The notes beneath the pieces were generated by a model, which worked only from the letters and a program-made list of their open reading frames with translations, made no database searches and had not been told where the DNA came from. Shown here in pieces: positions 15,213 through 24,059 of a stretch of 64,000 bases of DNA (position 1 is the first letter of the stretch; each line of letters opens with the position of its first letter). The DNA comes from Pseudomonadota bacterium (GTDB lineage Bacteria; Pseudomonadota; Alphaproteobacteria; Rhizobiales; Phreatobacteraceae). A program made the translations under genes and the position numbers. Location: contig JAIUOO010000018.1 in NCBI GenBank assembly GCA_020161695.1, positions 45,749 to 109,748 on the forward strand, written 5' to 3'.

Positions 15213-16708
15213 GCGCCCAGATGCGCCCGCACCGCGTCGCGTTCGGCTTCGCTGAGGTGCAGGCCGAGCTTGGAGCGCCGCCAGAGCACGTCATCGGCGG
15301 TCTCGGCCCATTCCTCGCGCCTCAGGTAATCGATCTCCGCCTCGGTGAGACCAGCGCCGAAATTCCTGCCGAGATCGGCCATGGAGGCGGCCTTGCCGAT
15401 GATCGCCTTGGCCCGCGTGCCATAGGCGCGGGCGAGGCGGCAGGCGAGGTCCTGGCCGAGGAACGGATGGCTGCGCCACAGGCTCTCCGCTGCAGAGACC
15501 GGGCTGTCGAGCGAAATGTCGCCCCCCGGCAGCGCCGCACTCGCCGTCCAGCCCGCCTTGCCGCGCAGCGCCGGAAGATCGTCCGCGAGTTCGTCGAGCG
15601 CACTCATGGCGAGCCGGCGATAGGTGGTGATCTTGCCGCCGAAAATGGAGAGCAGCGGCGCCTGGCCGGGCGCATCGTCCTTGTGCAGCACGTAGTCGCG
15701 CGTCGCCTCCTGCGCGGCGGAGGCGCCGTCGTCATAGAGCGGCCGGACGCCGGAATAGGTCCATACAACGTCCGAGGGAACGATGGGCTTGGCGAAATAC
15801 TCGCTCGCCGCCGCGCAGAGGTAGCGGATCTCCGCTTCGGTCGCCGCAACCGCGGCTGGATCGCCCTCATAGTCCTGGTCGGTCGTGCCGATCAGCGTGA
15901 AGGCATTCTCGTAGGGGATGGCGAAGATGATGCGGTTGTCGGCGTTCTGGAAAATATAGGCGCGGTCGTGGTCATAGAGCCGGGGCACGACGATGTGCGA
16001 GCCCTGCACAAGCCGCACCTGCGCCGGCGCGCGGCTCTTCGCCGGGCCGGTCAGGAAGGATTCCACCCAGGGGCCGGCGGCATTGACCAGCGCCCGCGCG
16101 GTGAGAACCTGCGCCTCGCCGGTGCGGCGGTCCTCGACCGTGACGTGCCAGAGCCCCTCCGCCCGTTTCGCGGCGATGGCGCGGTGGCGAGTGAGGATGG
16201 CCGCGCCGCGTGCCCGCGCGTCCATGGCGTTGAGCACCACCAGCCGGGCATCGTCCACGCGGCAGTCGGAATATTCGAAGGCCTTCGCGTAGCCGGCTTT
16301 CAGCGGCCGCCCCGCCGCGTCCGTGCGCAGATCCAGCGTCTTCGTGGGCCAGAGCCGCTTGCGGCCGCCGAGGTGGTCATAGAGGAACAGGCCGAGCCGC
16401 AGCAGCCAGGCCGGGCGCAAACCCTGATGATGCGGCAGCACGAAGCGCAGCGGCCGGATGATGTGCGGGGCGACGGCCCAGAGCACCTCGCGCTCGATCA
16501 GCGCCTCGCGCACCAGCCGGAACTCGTAATGCTCGAGATAGCGCAGGCCGCCATGGATCAGTTTCGTCGACCAGGACGAGGTGCCACTGGCGAGGTCGTC
16601 CTGCTCGACGAGGGTGACCGAAAGCCCCCGTCCAGCGGCATCGCGGGCGATGCCCGCGCCGTTGATGCCTCCGCCGACCACCAGAAGGTCGACCGCTTCG
16701 CCGGCCAT
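15209..16708 (-). CDS. glpD: Aerobic glycerol-3-phosphate dehydrogenase
   Basis: A 499-residue FAD enzyme oxidising sn-glycerol-3-phosphate to dihydroxyacetone phosphate and passing electrons to quinone at the inner membrane. The FAD-binding motif is 'VVGGGINGAGIARDAAGRG' (near residues 8-26). 'SWSTKLIHGGLRYLEHYEF', 'VNAAGPWV' and the C-terminal 'IFGGKITTYRRLAMSALDEL' are all diagnostic of GlpD. ATG at 16708 is chosen because GAGGAA sits just upstream and the N-terminus fits; a 36-codon extension is unlikely. It is divergent from glpK across 122 bases that must hold both promoters. Confidence 0.95.
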   Translation of the reverse strand: MAGEAVDLLVVGGGINGAGIARDAAGRGLSVTLVEQDDLASGTSSWSTKLIHGGLRYLEHYEFRLVREALIEREVLWAVAPHIIRPLRFVLPHHQGLRPAWLLRLGLFLYDHLGGRKRLWPTKTLDLRTDAAGRPLKAGYAKAFEYSDCRVDDARLVVLNAMDARARGAAILTRHRAIAAKRAEGLWHVTVEDRRTGEAQVLTARALVNAAGPWVESFLTGPAKSRAPAQVRLVQGSHIVVPRLYDHDRAYIFQNADNRIIFAIPYENAFTLIGTTDQDYEGDPAAVAATEAEIRYLCAAASEYFAKPIVPSDVVWTYSGVRPLYDDGASAAQEATRDYVLHKDDAPGQAPLLSIFGGKITTYRRLAMSALDELADDLPALRGKAGWTASAALPGGDISLDSPVSAAESLWRSHPFLGQDLACRLARAYGTRAKAIIGKAASMADLGRNFGAGLTEAEIDYLRREEWAETADDVLWRRSKLGLHLSEAERDAVRAHLGA

Positions 16709-16830
16709 GCGATTCCTCGGAAAAGGTGCCTTGTCCGATGGGTCTGACGCCTTTTGGCTTCCGCCGCAAGGGCCGGCGGTGGCAGGATGCCGGCCAACAA
16801 GCATCGGGAATCGCATTCGGGGAGCAGCGC

Positions 16831-18327
16831 ATGGAGCCGGTCATCGTCGCGGTCGACCAGGGAACGACCTCGTCGCGTGCCATCGTGTTCGGGCAGGACC
16901 TCGCGGTGCGCGCGGTCGAGCACCGGGAGTTTACCCAGCATTTCCCGTCCTCCGGCTGGGTCGAGCACGATCCGGAGGAAATCTGGACCACGGTTGTCCA
17001 GACGGTTCGTGGGGCGATGGTGAAAGCGGGCGTGTCGGCACCGGATGTCGCCGCCATCGGCATCACCAACCAGCGGGAGACCGTCGTGGTCTGGGATCGC
17101 GCGACCGGGCGGCCGATCCATCGCGCCATCGTCTGGCAGGACCGCCGTACCTCGGCCGAGTGCGCGCGGCTGAAGGCGGAGGGTCACGAGGCGCTGGTTC
17201 AGGCGCGCTCGGGCCTCGTCATCGATCCCTATTTCTCCGGCACCAAGGTCGCCTGGCTGCTGGACAACGTCGCGGGCGCGCGGGCGCGCGCGGAGCGGGG
17301 CGAGCTGGCCTTCGGCACCATCGACTGCTTCCTGCTGTGGCGGCTGACCGGTGGCAAGGTCCATGCGAGCGATGCGACCAATGCCGCGCGCACCATGCTG
17401 TTCGACATCCATCGCGGCATCTGGGACGAAGAGCTTTGCCGGCTGCTGCGCGTTCCCATGGCCATGCTGCCCGACGTGACGGACTGCGCCGCGGACTTCG
17501 GGGCGACCGATCCGGACCTGTTCGGCGGGGCCATCGCGATTGGCGGCATGGCCGGCGACCAGCAGGCCGCGACCGTTGGGCAGGCCTGTTTCGAGCCGGG
17601 CATGATGAAGTCGACCTATGGCACCGGCTGCTTCGCGCTGCTCAACACCGGCGGCGAGGCGGTGGCGTCCAAGGCAAAGCTGCTAACGACCATCGCCTAT
17701 CAGCTGGCGGGCAGGCGCACCTACGCACTTGAGGGCTCGATCTTCGTGGCGGGCGCGGCGGTGCAATGGCTGCGCGACGGCCTCGGCATCGTGAAGATGG
17801 CTGGCGAGACCGGCGCGCTCGCCGCCGCTTCGGACCCGGAACAGGAGGTGATCCTCGTGCCGGCTTTCGTTGGCCTCGGCGCGCCCTATTGGGATGCCGA
17901 TTGCCGGGGCGCGATCTTCGGTCTGACCCGCGGCACGGGGCCGAGGGAGATGGCGCGCGCGGCGCTGGAGAGCGTCTGCTTCCAGACCGCCGACCTGCTC
18001 GCCGCGATGAAGGCCGACTGGCCCGCCGCCGGAAGTGCGGGAACCGTGCTCAGAGTCGACGGCGGCATGGTCGCCTCCGACTGGACCATGCAGCGTCTCG
18101 CCGACATCCTCGATGCTCCGGTGGACCGTCCGCACGTCAAGGAGACGACGGCTCTCGGCGCGGCCTATCTCGCCGGCCTCTCGGCCGGCCTGCTGCCGCC
18201 GCCGGAGGATTTCGCCAGGCGCTGGAAGCTGGAGCGGCGCTTCGCGCCCGCCATGGATGCGGCTACGCGCGATACAAAGCTCGCCCGCTGGAAGGATGCC
18301 GTGGAGCGCACGCTGACGCGGCGCTGA
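16831..18327 (+). CDS. glpK: Glycerol kinase
   Basis: A 498-residue FGGY-family kinase that phosphorylates glycerol, supplying the GlpD substrate. The ATP/substrate motifs are present: 'VAVDQGTTSSRAIVF' at the N-terminus, 'GITNQRETVVVWDRATG', 'IVWQDRRTS', 'SGTKVAWLLDNV' and 'STYGTGCFALLNTG'. The length is normal for GlpK. ATG at 16831 follows GGGGAGCAGCGC, an acceptable ribosome binding site. It is divergent from glpD. No dedicated GlpF facilitator or DeoR-type repressor gene is seen nearby. Confidence 0.95.
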   Translation: MEPVIVAVDQGTTSSRAIVFGQDLAVRAVEHREFTQHFPSSGWVEHDPEEIWTTVVQTVRGAMVKAGVSAPDVAAIGITNQRETVVVWDRATGRPIHRAIVWQDRRTSAECARLKAEGHEALVQARSGLVIDPYFSGTKVAWLLDNVAGARARAERGELAFGTIDCFLLWRLTGGKVHASDATNAARTMLFDIHRGIWDEELCRLLRVPMAMLPDVTDCAADFGATDPDLFGGAIAIGGMAGDQQAATVGQACFEPGMMKSTYGTGCFALLNTGGEAVASKAKLLTTIAYQLAGRRTYALEGSIFVAGAAVQWLRDGLGIVKMAGETGALAAASDPEQEVILVPAFVGLGAPYWDADCRGAIFGLTRGTGPREMARAALESVCFQTADLLAAMKADWPAAGSAGTVLRVDGGMVASDWTMQRLADILDAPVDRPHVKETTALGAAYLAGLSAGLLPPPEDFARRWKLERRFAPAMDAATRDTKLARWKDAVERTLTRR

Positions 18328-18333
18328 ACCCGA

Positions 18334-19758
18334 CTACATCAGGTCGAACGGCACCACCTTGCGCCGGTCGGTCGGCACGCGGATTTCCCGGTCGATCGGC
18401 GGCACGGCCCGCTGGTGGCAGTTTGTGCGCTCGCAGATGCGGCAGGACACGCCGATCTTGGCGACATTGGCCTCGGCCTTGAGGTCGAGGCCCTCCGAAT
18501 AGACGATGTCGCCGGCATAGGAGATTTCGCAGCCGAGCCCGAAGGCATAGCGCCGGACAGGCGCGCGCCAGTGGGCGGCGCCCTTGGTCACCGCACGCGC
18601 GAGTGACAGGTAGCGGATGCCGTCAGGCATTTCGGCCACCTGCACGAAGGTGCGGCCGGCCTGCTCGAAGGATTCGTGGACGTTCCAGAGCGGGCAGGCG
18701 CCGCCGAAGCGGGCGAACTGGAAGCGCGTCGCGGAGTGCCGCTTGATAACGTTGCCGGCCCTGTCGACCTTGACGAAATAGAACGGAATGCCGCGCTGGC
18801 CCGGACGCTGCAGCGTCGAGAGCCGATGGCAGACCTGTTCCAGGCTCGCGCCGAAGATGCGCCCCAGCCAGTCGAGGTCGTGGCGCGTCTCCTTGGCCGC
18901 GGCGAGGAAGCGGCGATAGGGCAGCAGCAGGGCGCCGGCGAAATAGTTGGCGAGTGCCACGCGCGCGATGTCGCCGGCCGCCCGCGATCGGAAGCCCGCC
19001 TGCGACACGATCCGGGCCATGGTCTCCGATTGTTCCAGCCGGGCGATGCGGTTTGCGAGCAGGAAGGCGCGCGTGGCCGAATCCAGCGAGCCGTCGAGCG
19101 CGACGACATTGGGGCCGGCCTCGTAGCGCTCCAGCACGTCGTCGCCGAGATTGGCATTGGCATCGACGTTGAGGCCGTGGCGGGCCGCGAGATAGCCAGC
19201 CAGAACCTGCAGCCGGTCGCTGGCGGCGGCGAGCCCCAGCCGCTCGGCGAGGTCCTCGCCGGCGCGGTCGAGATCGTCGACGTAGTTGTCGACATAGTGG
19301 AAGTAGTCGCGGACTTCCTCGTAGGGCAGCAGCGCCGCCTCGCCCTCCTCGGAAGGCGGCAGGTAGGGCGTGTCGCCGGCCGCCTGCAGCCGCTCGCCCA
19401 GCCGCCGGGCGGTCTGGTGCATGCGCAGGAAGGCGCGCGCGAAGGCCGGGCTGTCGACGGCAACGCGCTTGAGATCCTGAAGGCTCGGCGCGCTGTCCGA
19501 CAGCATCGGGTCGGCGGCCGCCTCGCGCAGGTCCGTCACGAGCCGGTCGGTGTCGTCGGCCGCGAAGGTCGCGAGATCGACGCCGAAGGTCTGGCCGAGC
19601 GCCACCAGCACGCCGGCCGTGGCCGGGCGCTGGTTGTTCTCGATCTGGTTGAGATAGCTGACCGACAGGCCAAGGCGCTGGGCAAAGGCCGTCTGGGTGA
19701 GGCGGGCATCTTCTCTCAGGCGGCGCAGGGCGGGCCCGATAAACACCTTCCGCGACAT
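18334..19758 (-). CDS. ScfR/RamB-type XRE-family regulator
   Basis: A 474-residue transcription factor. The N-terminal XRE helix-turn-helix covers 'RLREDARLTQTAFAQRLGLS' and 'VSYLNQIENNQRPAT' (near residues 12-46). The long middle region contains the IrrE-like/DUF2083 type domain ('ARVALANYFAGALLLPYRRF'). The C-terminal domain has conserved Cys residues ('VSCRICERTNCHQRAVPP'), possibly metal- or redox-linked. This architecture is that of the short-chain fatty acyl-CoA regulators (ScfR: RamB, PccR and relatives) that control acetate/propionate assimilation. It is convergent with glpK (6 bases apart). Repeats upstream (19836-19869) may be its own operator. meaB elsewhere in the window would suit a propionyl-CoA regulon. 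Confidence 0.85.
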   Translation of the reverse strand: MSRKVFIGPALRRLREDARLTQTAFAQRLGLSVSYLNQIENNQRPATAGVLVALGQTFGVDLATFAADDTDRLVTDLREAAADPMLSDSAPSLQDLKRVAVDSPAFARAFLRMHQTARRLGERLQAAGDTPYLPPSEEGEAALLPYEEVRDYFHYVDNYVDDLDRAGEDLAERLGLAAASDRLQVLAGYLAARHGLNVDANANLGDDVLERYEAGPNVVALDGSLDSATRAFLLANRIARLEQSETMARIVSQAGFRSRAAGDIARVALANYFAGALLLPYRRFLAAAKETRHDLDWLGRIFGASLEQVCHRLSTLQRPGQRGIPFYFVKVDRAGNVIKRHSATRFQFARFGGACPLWNVHESFEQAGRTFVQVAEMPDGIRYLSLARAVTKGAAHWRAPVRRYAFGLGCEISYAGDIVYSEGLDLKAEANVAKIGVSCRICERTNCHQRAVPPIDREIRVPTDRRKVVPFDLM

Positions 19759-19835
19759 TGCATCCTCCGTAAGACAGATGAAGGCGCGTTCGGCCTAGGT
19801 CGAACTATATCATCCATAGGGTAGAAATGCAAAAA

Positions 19836-19869
19836 TTTCGCAATTTCGCTGCATGATCTTTCGCAATTT
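19836..19869. promoter_or_regulatory. Repeated TTTCGCAATTT boxes upstream of the ScfR-type gene
   Basis: TTTCGCAATTT occurs at 19836-19846 and again at 19859-19869, identical over 11 bases and starting 23 bases apart. They lie 78-111 bases upstream of the regulator start and 82-115 bases upstream of the divergent LuxR-type gene. Published RamB/PccR operators are TTTGCAAA-like; TTCGCAA is a related but not identical sequence. An autoregulatory operator is a reasonable inference. Confidence 0.45.
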
Positions 19870-19950
19870 GACGATCGCATCTGCGGTGCTAGCCTTTGTT
19901 CCAAGCAAGATCTGCGGTCAGCGGACGAACCAAGTGACAAGGAGGAAGTC

Positions 19951-20622
19951 ATGATGCCGGTCGATATGTCCGCGAACCACCGCGAACCGCTGCGCTTTGC
20001 CGTCCACCACGCATTTCCGATCGTTGCCGAGACCCTGGAAGCGCTGGTGCGCGCCATCCAGCCGGGTGCGATCGCGTCCGATCCGTCCAAGGCGGCGCTC
20101 GTCATCGCGACGCTGGGCGAGATCGACGGCCTCGACCTGGCGCCCGACGCCCGCGTCGCGGTGCTGATCGATCATGCCGACCGCCGCCCCGTCCAGGAGG
20201 CGCGCGCCCGCGGCGCCGTCGCCGCGCTGCCGCTGGATCTGACCGCCGATCATCTGCGCGCGGCGCTCGATGCAGTTCTTGCCGGGCGCAGCTGGTGGCC
20301 GGCCGTCGCCGCTGCCGATCCGGAGGGCACCATGTCCTCGTCGCGCCGCCTCGATGCGCTCTCGGGCCAGCAGTTCAAGGTCCTCGACCTGATGAGCCGG
20401 GGCCGGCTGAACAAGCAGATCGCCTACGACCTCGGAATTTCCGAGGGCACGGTGAAGTCCCATGTTTCCTCGATCCTGCGGAAACTTGGCGTCGAGCGCC
20501 GCACCCAGGCCATCGCCACCTTCATCACCGCCCAGGACGGCAGCACGCGCATGCCGCCGCGCGCCGTCCTCGGCACGGCCGGCGCCGCCCATCTGTCGCG
20601 CGCCACCCATGCGGCCCGCTGA
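19951..20622 (+). CDS. LuxR/NarL-type regulator with degenerate receiver
   Basis: A 223-residue transcription factor. The C-terminal helix-turn-helix is well conserved ('LSGQQFKVLDLMSRGRLNKQ', then 'IAYDLGISEGTVKSHVSSIL'). The N-terminal ~120 residues follow the receiver length and alternating pattern, but the acidic pair after strand 1 is replaced ('LRFAVHHAFP') and the strand-3 phospho-acceptor Asp is absent ('ALVIATLGEIDG'). It is therefore probably not controlled by phosphorylation. AAGGAGG at 19939-19945 fixes the ATG. No sensor kinase gene is adjacent. It is a single gene ended by a strong terminator. Confidence 0.85.
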   Translation: MMPVDMSANHREPLRFAVHHAFPIVAETLEALVRAIQPGAIASDPSKAALVIATLGEIDGLDLAPDARVAVLIDHADRRPVQEARARGAVAALPLDLTADHLRAALDAVLAGRSWWPAVAAADPEGTMSSSRRLDALSGQQFKVLDLMSRGRLNKQIAYDLGISEGTVKSHVSSILRKLGVERRTQAIATFITAQDGSTRMPPRAVLGTAGAAHLSRATHAAR

Positions 20623-20665
20623 GGTTCGCCCTCTCCCGAGTGCATGAAGACCTCCTGAGAAACTG

Positions 20666-20693
20666 ATGGCCGGGCGAAAGCCCGGCCATTTTT
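20666..20693 (+). terminator. Rho-independent terminator after the LuxR-type gene
   Basis: ATGGCCGGGC (20666-20675), loop GAAA, GCCCGGCCAT (20680-20689), then a run of T to 20693. The 10-base-pair stem with a GNRA-type tetraloop and T-tract is a textbook intrinsic terminator, 44 bases after the regulator stop. Confidence 0.88.
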
Positions 20694-20796
20694 CGTGGCG
20701 GCCCGGTCCGGCGACAGGACCTTCCCCGATGGCAGCCACGATGCGCGGGCACTAGACTGGCAGTTCGTCCACCCTGTTCATCAACGGGAGCCCGAC

Positions 20797-21087
20797 ATGC
20801 CCGGCCGAATGACCCGCGTAGCCCTCGCCGCCGCCCTCGTCGCCTCGACAGCGGCTTCCGCCGTCGCGCAGGACTATCGGGGCTGGTCGTGCCGCGACCT
20901 GTGGGTCGAACGGAACCAGATCTTCAAGGACGCCGGCTACTGCTTCAACACGCAGCGGGCCGTGCGCTATTTCGGCAATGCCGGCTGCATGTACGACCGG
21001 CAGGCGGACGTGCCGCTCTCGGCGAACCAGCGCCGCATCATCGCGGAAATCGTGCGGATCGAACGGTTCACGGGCTGCACCGACTGA
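20797..21087 (+). CDS. Small secreted YARHG-domain protein
   Basis: A 96-residue exported protein. The signal peptide ends 'ASAVAQ' (about residue 25). The mature part contains 'WSCRDLWVERNQIFKDAGYC' and 'FNTQRAVRYFGNAGCMYD', matching the YARHG domain (R-N-x-I-x-x-x-x-G-Y-x-F with following aromatic/Gly residues). Three or four Cys could form disulfides in the periplasm. The domain function is unknown. A 34-codon longer frame exists, but the signal peptide begins at 20797, so that start is chosen. It lies 13 bases before the M15 peptidase gene and is probably co-transcribed with it. Confidence 0.8.
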   Translation: MPGRMTRVALAAALVASTAASAVAQDYRGWSCRDLWVERNQIFKDAGYCFNTQRAVRYFGNAGCMYDRQADVPLSANQRRIIAEIVRIERFTGCTD

Positions 21088-21100
21088 GCGGACGGTTCGG

Positions 21101-21868
21101 GTGAACCGCCGGGCAGCCCTCTGCGCGCTGGCCGCCCTCGCAGCGCCGCGCGTCGCGCGAGCGCAAGAGCCGATGCGCGCGAAGCTCGCCCGCCTCGTCG
21201 CGGCCTATCCGTACCACCTTGCCCGCATCGACGGCGATGCGCTCGTCTGGACGGACGGCACGCGCATGCCGGTCGGCGCGGACCGCCCGGCCCGGCCCTT
21301 CGATGCGATGCTGAAGGATGCGACGATCGCCGACCAGCTCCGGCAGGATTATTCGCCCGGCCGGCCGGATGGGCGGCCGCCCCGCGATCACAGCCCCGGC
21401 CGGCTGCGCCACACCGCCCTGTTCGTGAAGATGTATGGCGATTGCCGGCGCGGTGGCGCCGCCGGGAGGCACAGGTCCGTGACCTGGATGCCACGGACGC
21501 GGCCGCAGGATCTGCCGGTGACGACCGTGAACGACGTTGCCGGCCGGCTGGATCGGGTGATCGAGGGGCTGGAAAGCCTGCCGGATCGTTTCAGGGCCTA
21601 TCTCGTCCCCTCAGCCGGCACGTTCAACTGCCGTGCGGTTGCCGATACCGGCCTCCTCAGCATGCATGCCTTCGCCGCCGCCATCGACATCAACGTGCAG
21701 CATTCGGACTATTGGGCCTGGGCGCGCTCGCGCGGCGACATCCCGTACCGCAACCGCATCCCCTATGAGATCGCGGAGGTCTTCGAGGCCGAGAAATTCA
21801 TCTGGGGCGGCAAGTGGTATCACTACGACACCATGCATTTCGAATACCGGCCCGAACTGTTCGGGTGA
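21101..21868 (+). CDS. Exported M15-family (VanY/peptidase M15C-like) peptidase
   Basis: A 255-residue periplasmic zinc peptidase, expected to cut the peptide stem of peptidoglycan. The signal sequence is 'RRAALCALAALAAPRVARAQ'. The C-terminal M15 landmarks are 'LLSMHAFAAAIDINV' (the H-x(6)-D zinc motif) and 'KWYHYDTMHFEYRPEL' (the final zinc His and aromatic residues). GTG at 21101 is preferred: it places the signal peptide at the N-terminus, whereas the upstream ATG adds 41 residues that overlap the YARHG gene in another frame. It is convergent with hslU (15 bases apart). Confidence 0.82.
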   Translation: MNRRAALCALAALAAPRVARAQEPMRAKLARLVAAYPYHLARIDGDALVWTDGTRMPVGADRPARPFDAMLKDATIADQLRQDYSPGRPDGRPPRDHSPGRLRHTALFVKMYGDCRRGGAAGRHRSVTWMPRTRPQDLPVTTVNDVAGRLDRVIEGLESLPDRFRAYLVPSAGTFNCRAVADTGLLSMHAFAAAIDINVQHSDYWAWARSRGDIPYRNRIPYEIAEVFEAEKFIWGGKWYHYDTMHFEYRPELFG

Positions 21869-21883
21869 GGCCGGAGCGCCCCG

Positions 21884-23194
21884 TCAGAGAATGAACCGGC
21901 TGAGGTCCGCGTTCTTCGCGAGGTCGCCGACGGTCTTCTTCACATAGGCGCCGTCGATGGTGATCGTCTCGCCCGCACGGTCGGGGGCGGTGAAGGAAAT
22001 CTCGTCCAGCACCCGTTCGATGATGGTCTGCAGTCGCCGGGCACCGATGTTCTCGACCGAAGCGTTCACGTCCACGGCGAGGTCGGCAATGGCGTCGATG
22101 GCATCGTCGGTGAAGACAAGGTCGACGCCCTCGGTCTTCAGCATGGCGATGGACTGGCGGGTGAGGCTCGCCTCCGTCTCGGTCAGGATCGAGCGGAAGT
22201 CCTCGCGGGTGAGCGCGCTCAGCTCGACGCGGATCGGCAGGCGCCCCTGCAACTCCGGCAGGAGATCCGAGGGCTTCGCCACATGGAATGCGCCCGAGGC
22301 GATGAACAGGATGTGGTCGGACTTCACCGGACCGTGCTTGGTGGCGACCGTCGTGCCCTCGATCAGCGGTAAGAGGTCGCGCTGAACGCCCTCGCGGGAG
22401 ACTTCGCCACCGCGCATTCCCTCGCGGCCGCAGATCTTGTCGATCTCGTCGAGGAAGACGATGCCGTTGTTCTCGACGATGCGGATCGCTTCCTGGACGA
22501 GATTGTCCTGATCGACCAGCTTGTCGGCCTCTTCCTGCACCAGCGGCTCATAGGCCTCCTTGACGGTGGTGCGGCGCTGCTTGGTGCGCCCGCCCATCAT
22601 CTTGCCGAGCATGTCGTTGAGGTTGGCGATGCCGATCTGGCCGCCGGGCATGCCGGGAATGTCCATCATCGGCAGACCCTGGCCGCCGCTGGCAGCCACC
22701 TCGATGTCGATCTCCTTGTCGTCCATCTCGCCGTCGCGCAGCTTCTTGCGGAAGCTGTCGCGCGTCGCGGGCGAGGCGGTCTTGCCGACGAGGGCGTCGA
22801 GCACGCGTTCCTCGGCGCCGAGATGAGCCTTCGCCTGAACCTCCTTGCGCTTGGTCTCGCGCACGAGGGAGATGCCGACCTCCACGAGGTCGCGGACGAT
22901 CTGTTCGACGTCGCGGCCGACATAGCCGACCTCGGTGAACTTGGTCGCCTCGACCTTCAGGAACGGCGCATTGGCGAGCTTCGCAAGGCGGCGCGATATC
23001 TCCGTCTTGCCGACGCCGGTCGGGCCGATCATCAGGATGTTCTTCGGCAGCACCTCCTCGCGCAGCGTCTCGTCGAGCTGCAGGCGGCGCCAGCGGTTGC
23101 GCAGCGCGATGGCGACGGCGCGCTTGGCATCCTTCTGGCCGATGATGTGGCGATCGAGTTCGGAGACGATCTCGCGGGGAGAGAAGTCGGTCAT
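21884..23194 (-). CDS. hslU: HslU, ATPase subunit of the HslUV protease
   Basis: A 436-residue AAA+ unfoldase that feeds substrates to the HslV peptidase. It has Walker A 'GPTGVGKT' (57-64), Walker B 'GIVFLDEIDKI', the I-domain inserted between (with a Met/Gly-rich 'MMDIPGMPGGQIG' stretch), sensor 'FIASGAFHVAKPSDLLPELQ' and the C-terminal tail ending 'LSRFIL', which docks into HslV. The length is normal. hslV lies on the same strand about 0.9 kb upstream, separated by a DUF2585 gene rather than directly adjacent. Confidence 0.97.
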   Translation of the reverse strand: MTDFSPREIVSELDRHIIGQKDAKRAVAIALRNRWRRLQLDETLREEVLPKNILMIGPTGVGKTEISRRLAKLANAPFLKVEATKFTEVGYVGRDVEQIVRDLVEVGISLVRETKRKEVQAKAHLGAEERVLDALVGKTASPATRDSFRKKLRDGEMDDKEIDIEVAASGGQGLPMMDIPGMPGGQIGIANLNDMLGKMMGGRTKQRRTTVKEAYEPLVQEEADKLVDQDNLVQEAIRIVENNGIVFLDEIDKICGREGMRGGEVSREGVQRDLLPLIEGTTVATKHGPVKSDHILFIASGAFHVAKPSDLLPELQGRLPIRVELSALTREDFRSILTETEASLTRQSIAMLKTEGVDLVFTDDAIDAIADLAVDVNASVENIGARRLQTIIERVLDEISFTAPDRAGETITIDGAYVKKTVGDLAKNADLSRFIL

Positions 23195-23266
23195 CGGGTC
23201 TCTGGCGAAGGGGCCTGGCTGAAGGCGAGAGATGGCGATTGCCCGCCCAAGATCAAGAATTGCCGG

Positions 23267-23893
23267 TCACAGGGCCGATTGCCACTGCCTGATCGCATCA
23301 ATCGGGTGGACCAGCATCAGCACGTTCAGCGTCAGGTTGTCGCGGATCATCCAGAGCAGCCCGACTTCCAGGGCGATGGCGAGGCCGAGCGTCAGCCATG
23401 CCGGGACGATCGCCGCCACGAAAAATCCGACGATCATGGCCAGCGTGTCGCCCATCGAGTTGACGATGCTGTCGCCGACATAGTTCAGCGACATGGTGCC
23501 GGCCCGGTAGCGCTCGATGATCATCGGCGTGTTCTCGGCGATCTCCCACGACACCTCGACGAAGACGGCGAGCAGCAGCTTCAGCCAGACCGAGGAACGC
23601 GGCAGCAGCAGCCAGGCGAGGAAATAGAACAGGAAGCCGTGGACGACGTGGGAGAAGCTGTACCAGTCGGTCAGGTGCTGCGAGTTCTCCGCGCTCATGA
23701 CCACGCCGTGCCAGAGCTTCACCGTGCCGCAGGTGCAGATGACGACGCGACCCATGGCGTAGAGCGCGCCGGCCTGCACCGCCATCATCAGGAGGATGAA
23801 GGGCAGGGCCTTGCCGACCGGCATGTCGAGGATGCCGCGCGGGCGCGAGGCAGCGGAGGCGGAGACGGGCAGGAAGGGGTTCGATGACGTCAT
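23267..23893 (-). CDS. DUF2585 (UPF0314) membrane protein
   Basis: A 208-residue inner-membrane protein with five or six hydrophobic segments. It matches the UPF0314/DUF2585 family of alphaproteobacteria: 'CTCGTVKLWHGVVMSAENSQ', 'HLTDWYSFSHVVHGFLFYF', 'VEVSWEIAENTPMIIERYR' and 'LNYVGDSIVNSMGDTLAMIV' are the conserved blocks, rich in His, Glu and Asn within membrane-proximal positions. No function has been established. It lies between hslV and hslU on the same strand, 72 bases before hslU and 166 bases after hslV. Confidence 0.9.
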   Translation of the reverse strand: MTSSNPFLPVSASAASRPRGILDMPVGKALPFILLMMAVQAGALYAMGRVVICTCGTVKLWHGVVMSAENSQHLTDWYSFSHVVHGFLFYFLAWLLLPRSSVWLKLLLAVFVEVSWEIAENTPMIIERYRAGTMSLNYVGDSIVNSMGDTLAMIVGFFVAAIVPAWLTLGLAIALEVGLLWMIRDNLTLNVLMLVHPIDAIRQWQSAL

Positions 23894-24059
23894 GGCCCGT
23901 GACTAGCATCCGAGCCGCCGGAAGTCATAGACCCCCAAGCACCATGAACCCCTATCGACAGTCGCAGGTCCGGGGCTTCATCGGCTGAAGCCAGCCCCGG
24001 GCGCACGTGTGGCAGGTCTTCTCTTTGTCTGCGGCCCGAATCGACGGACTACACGGCGC

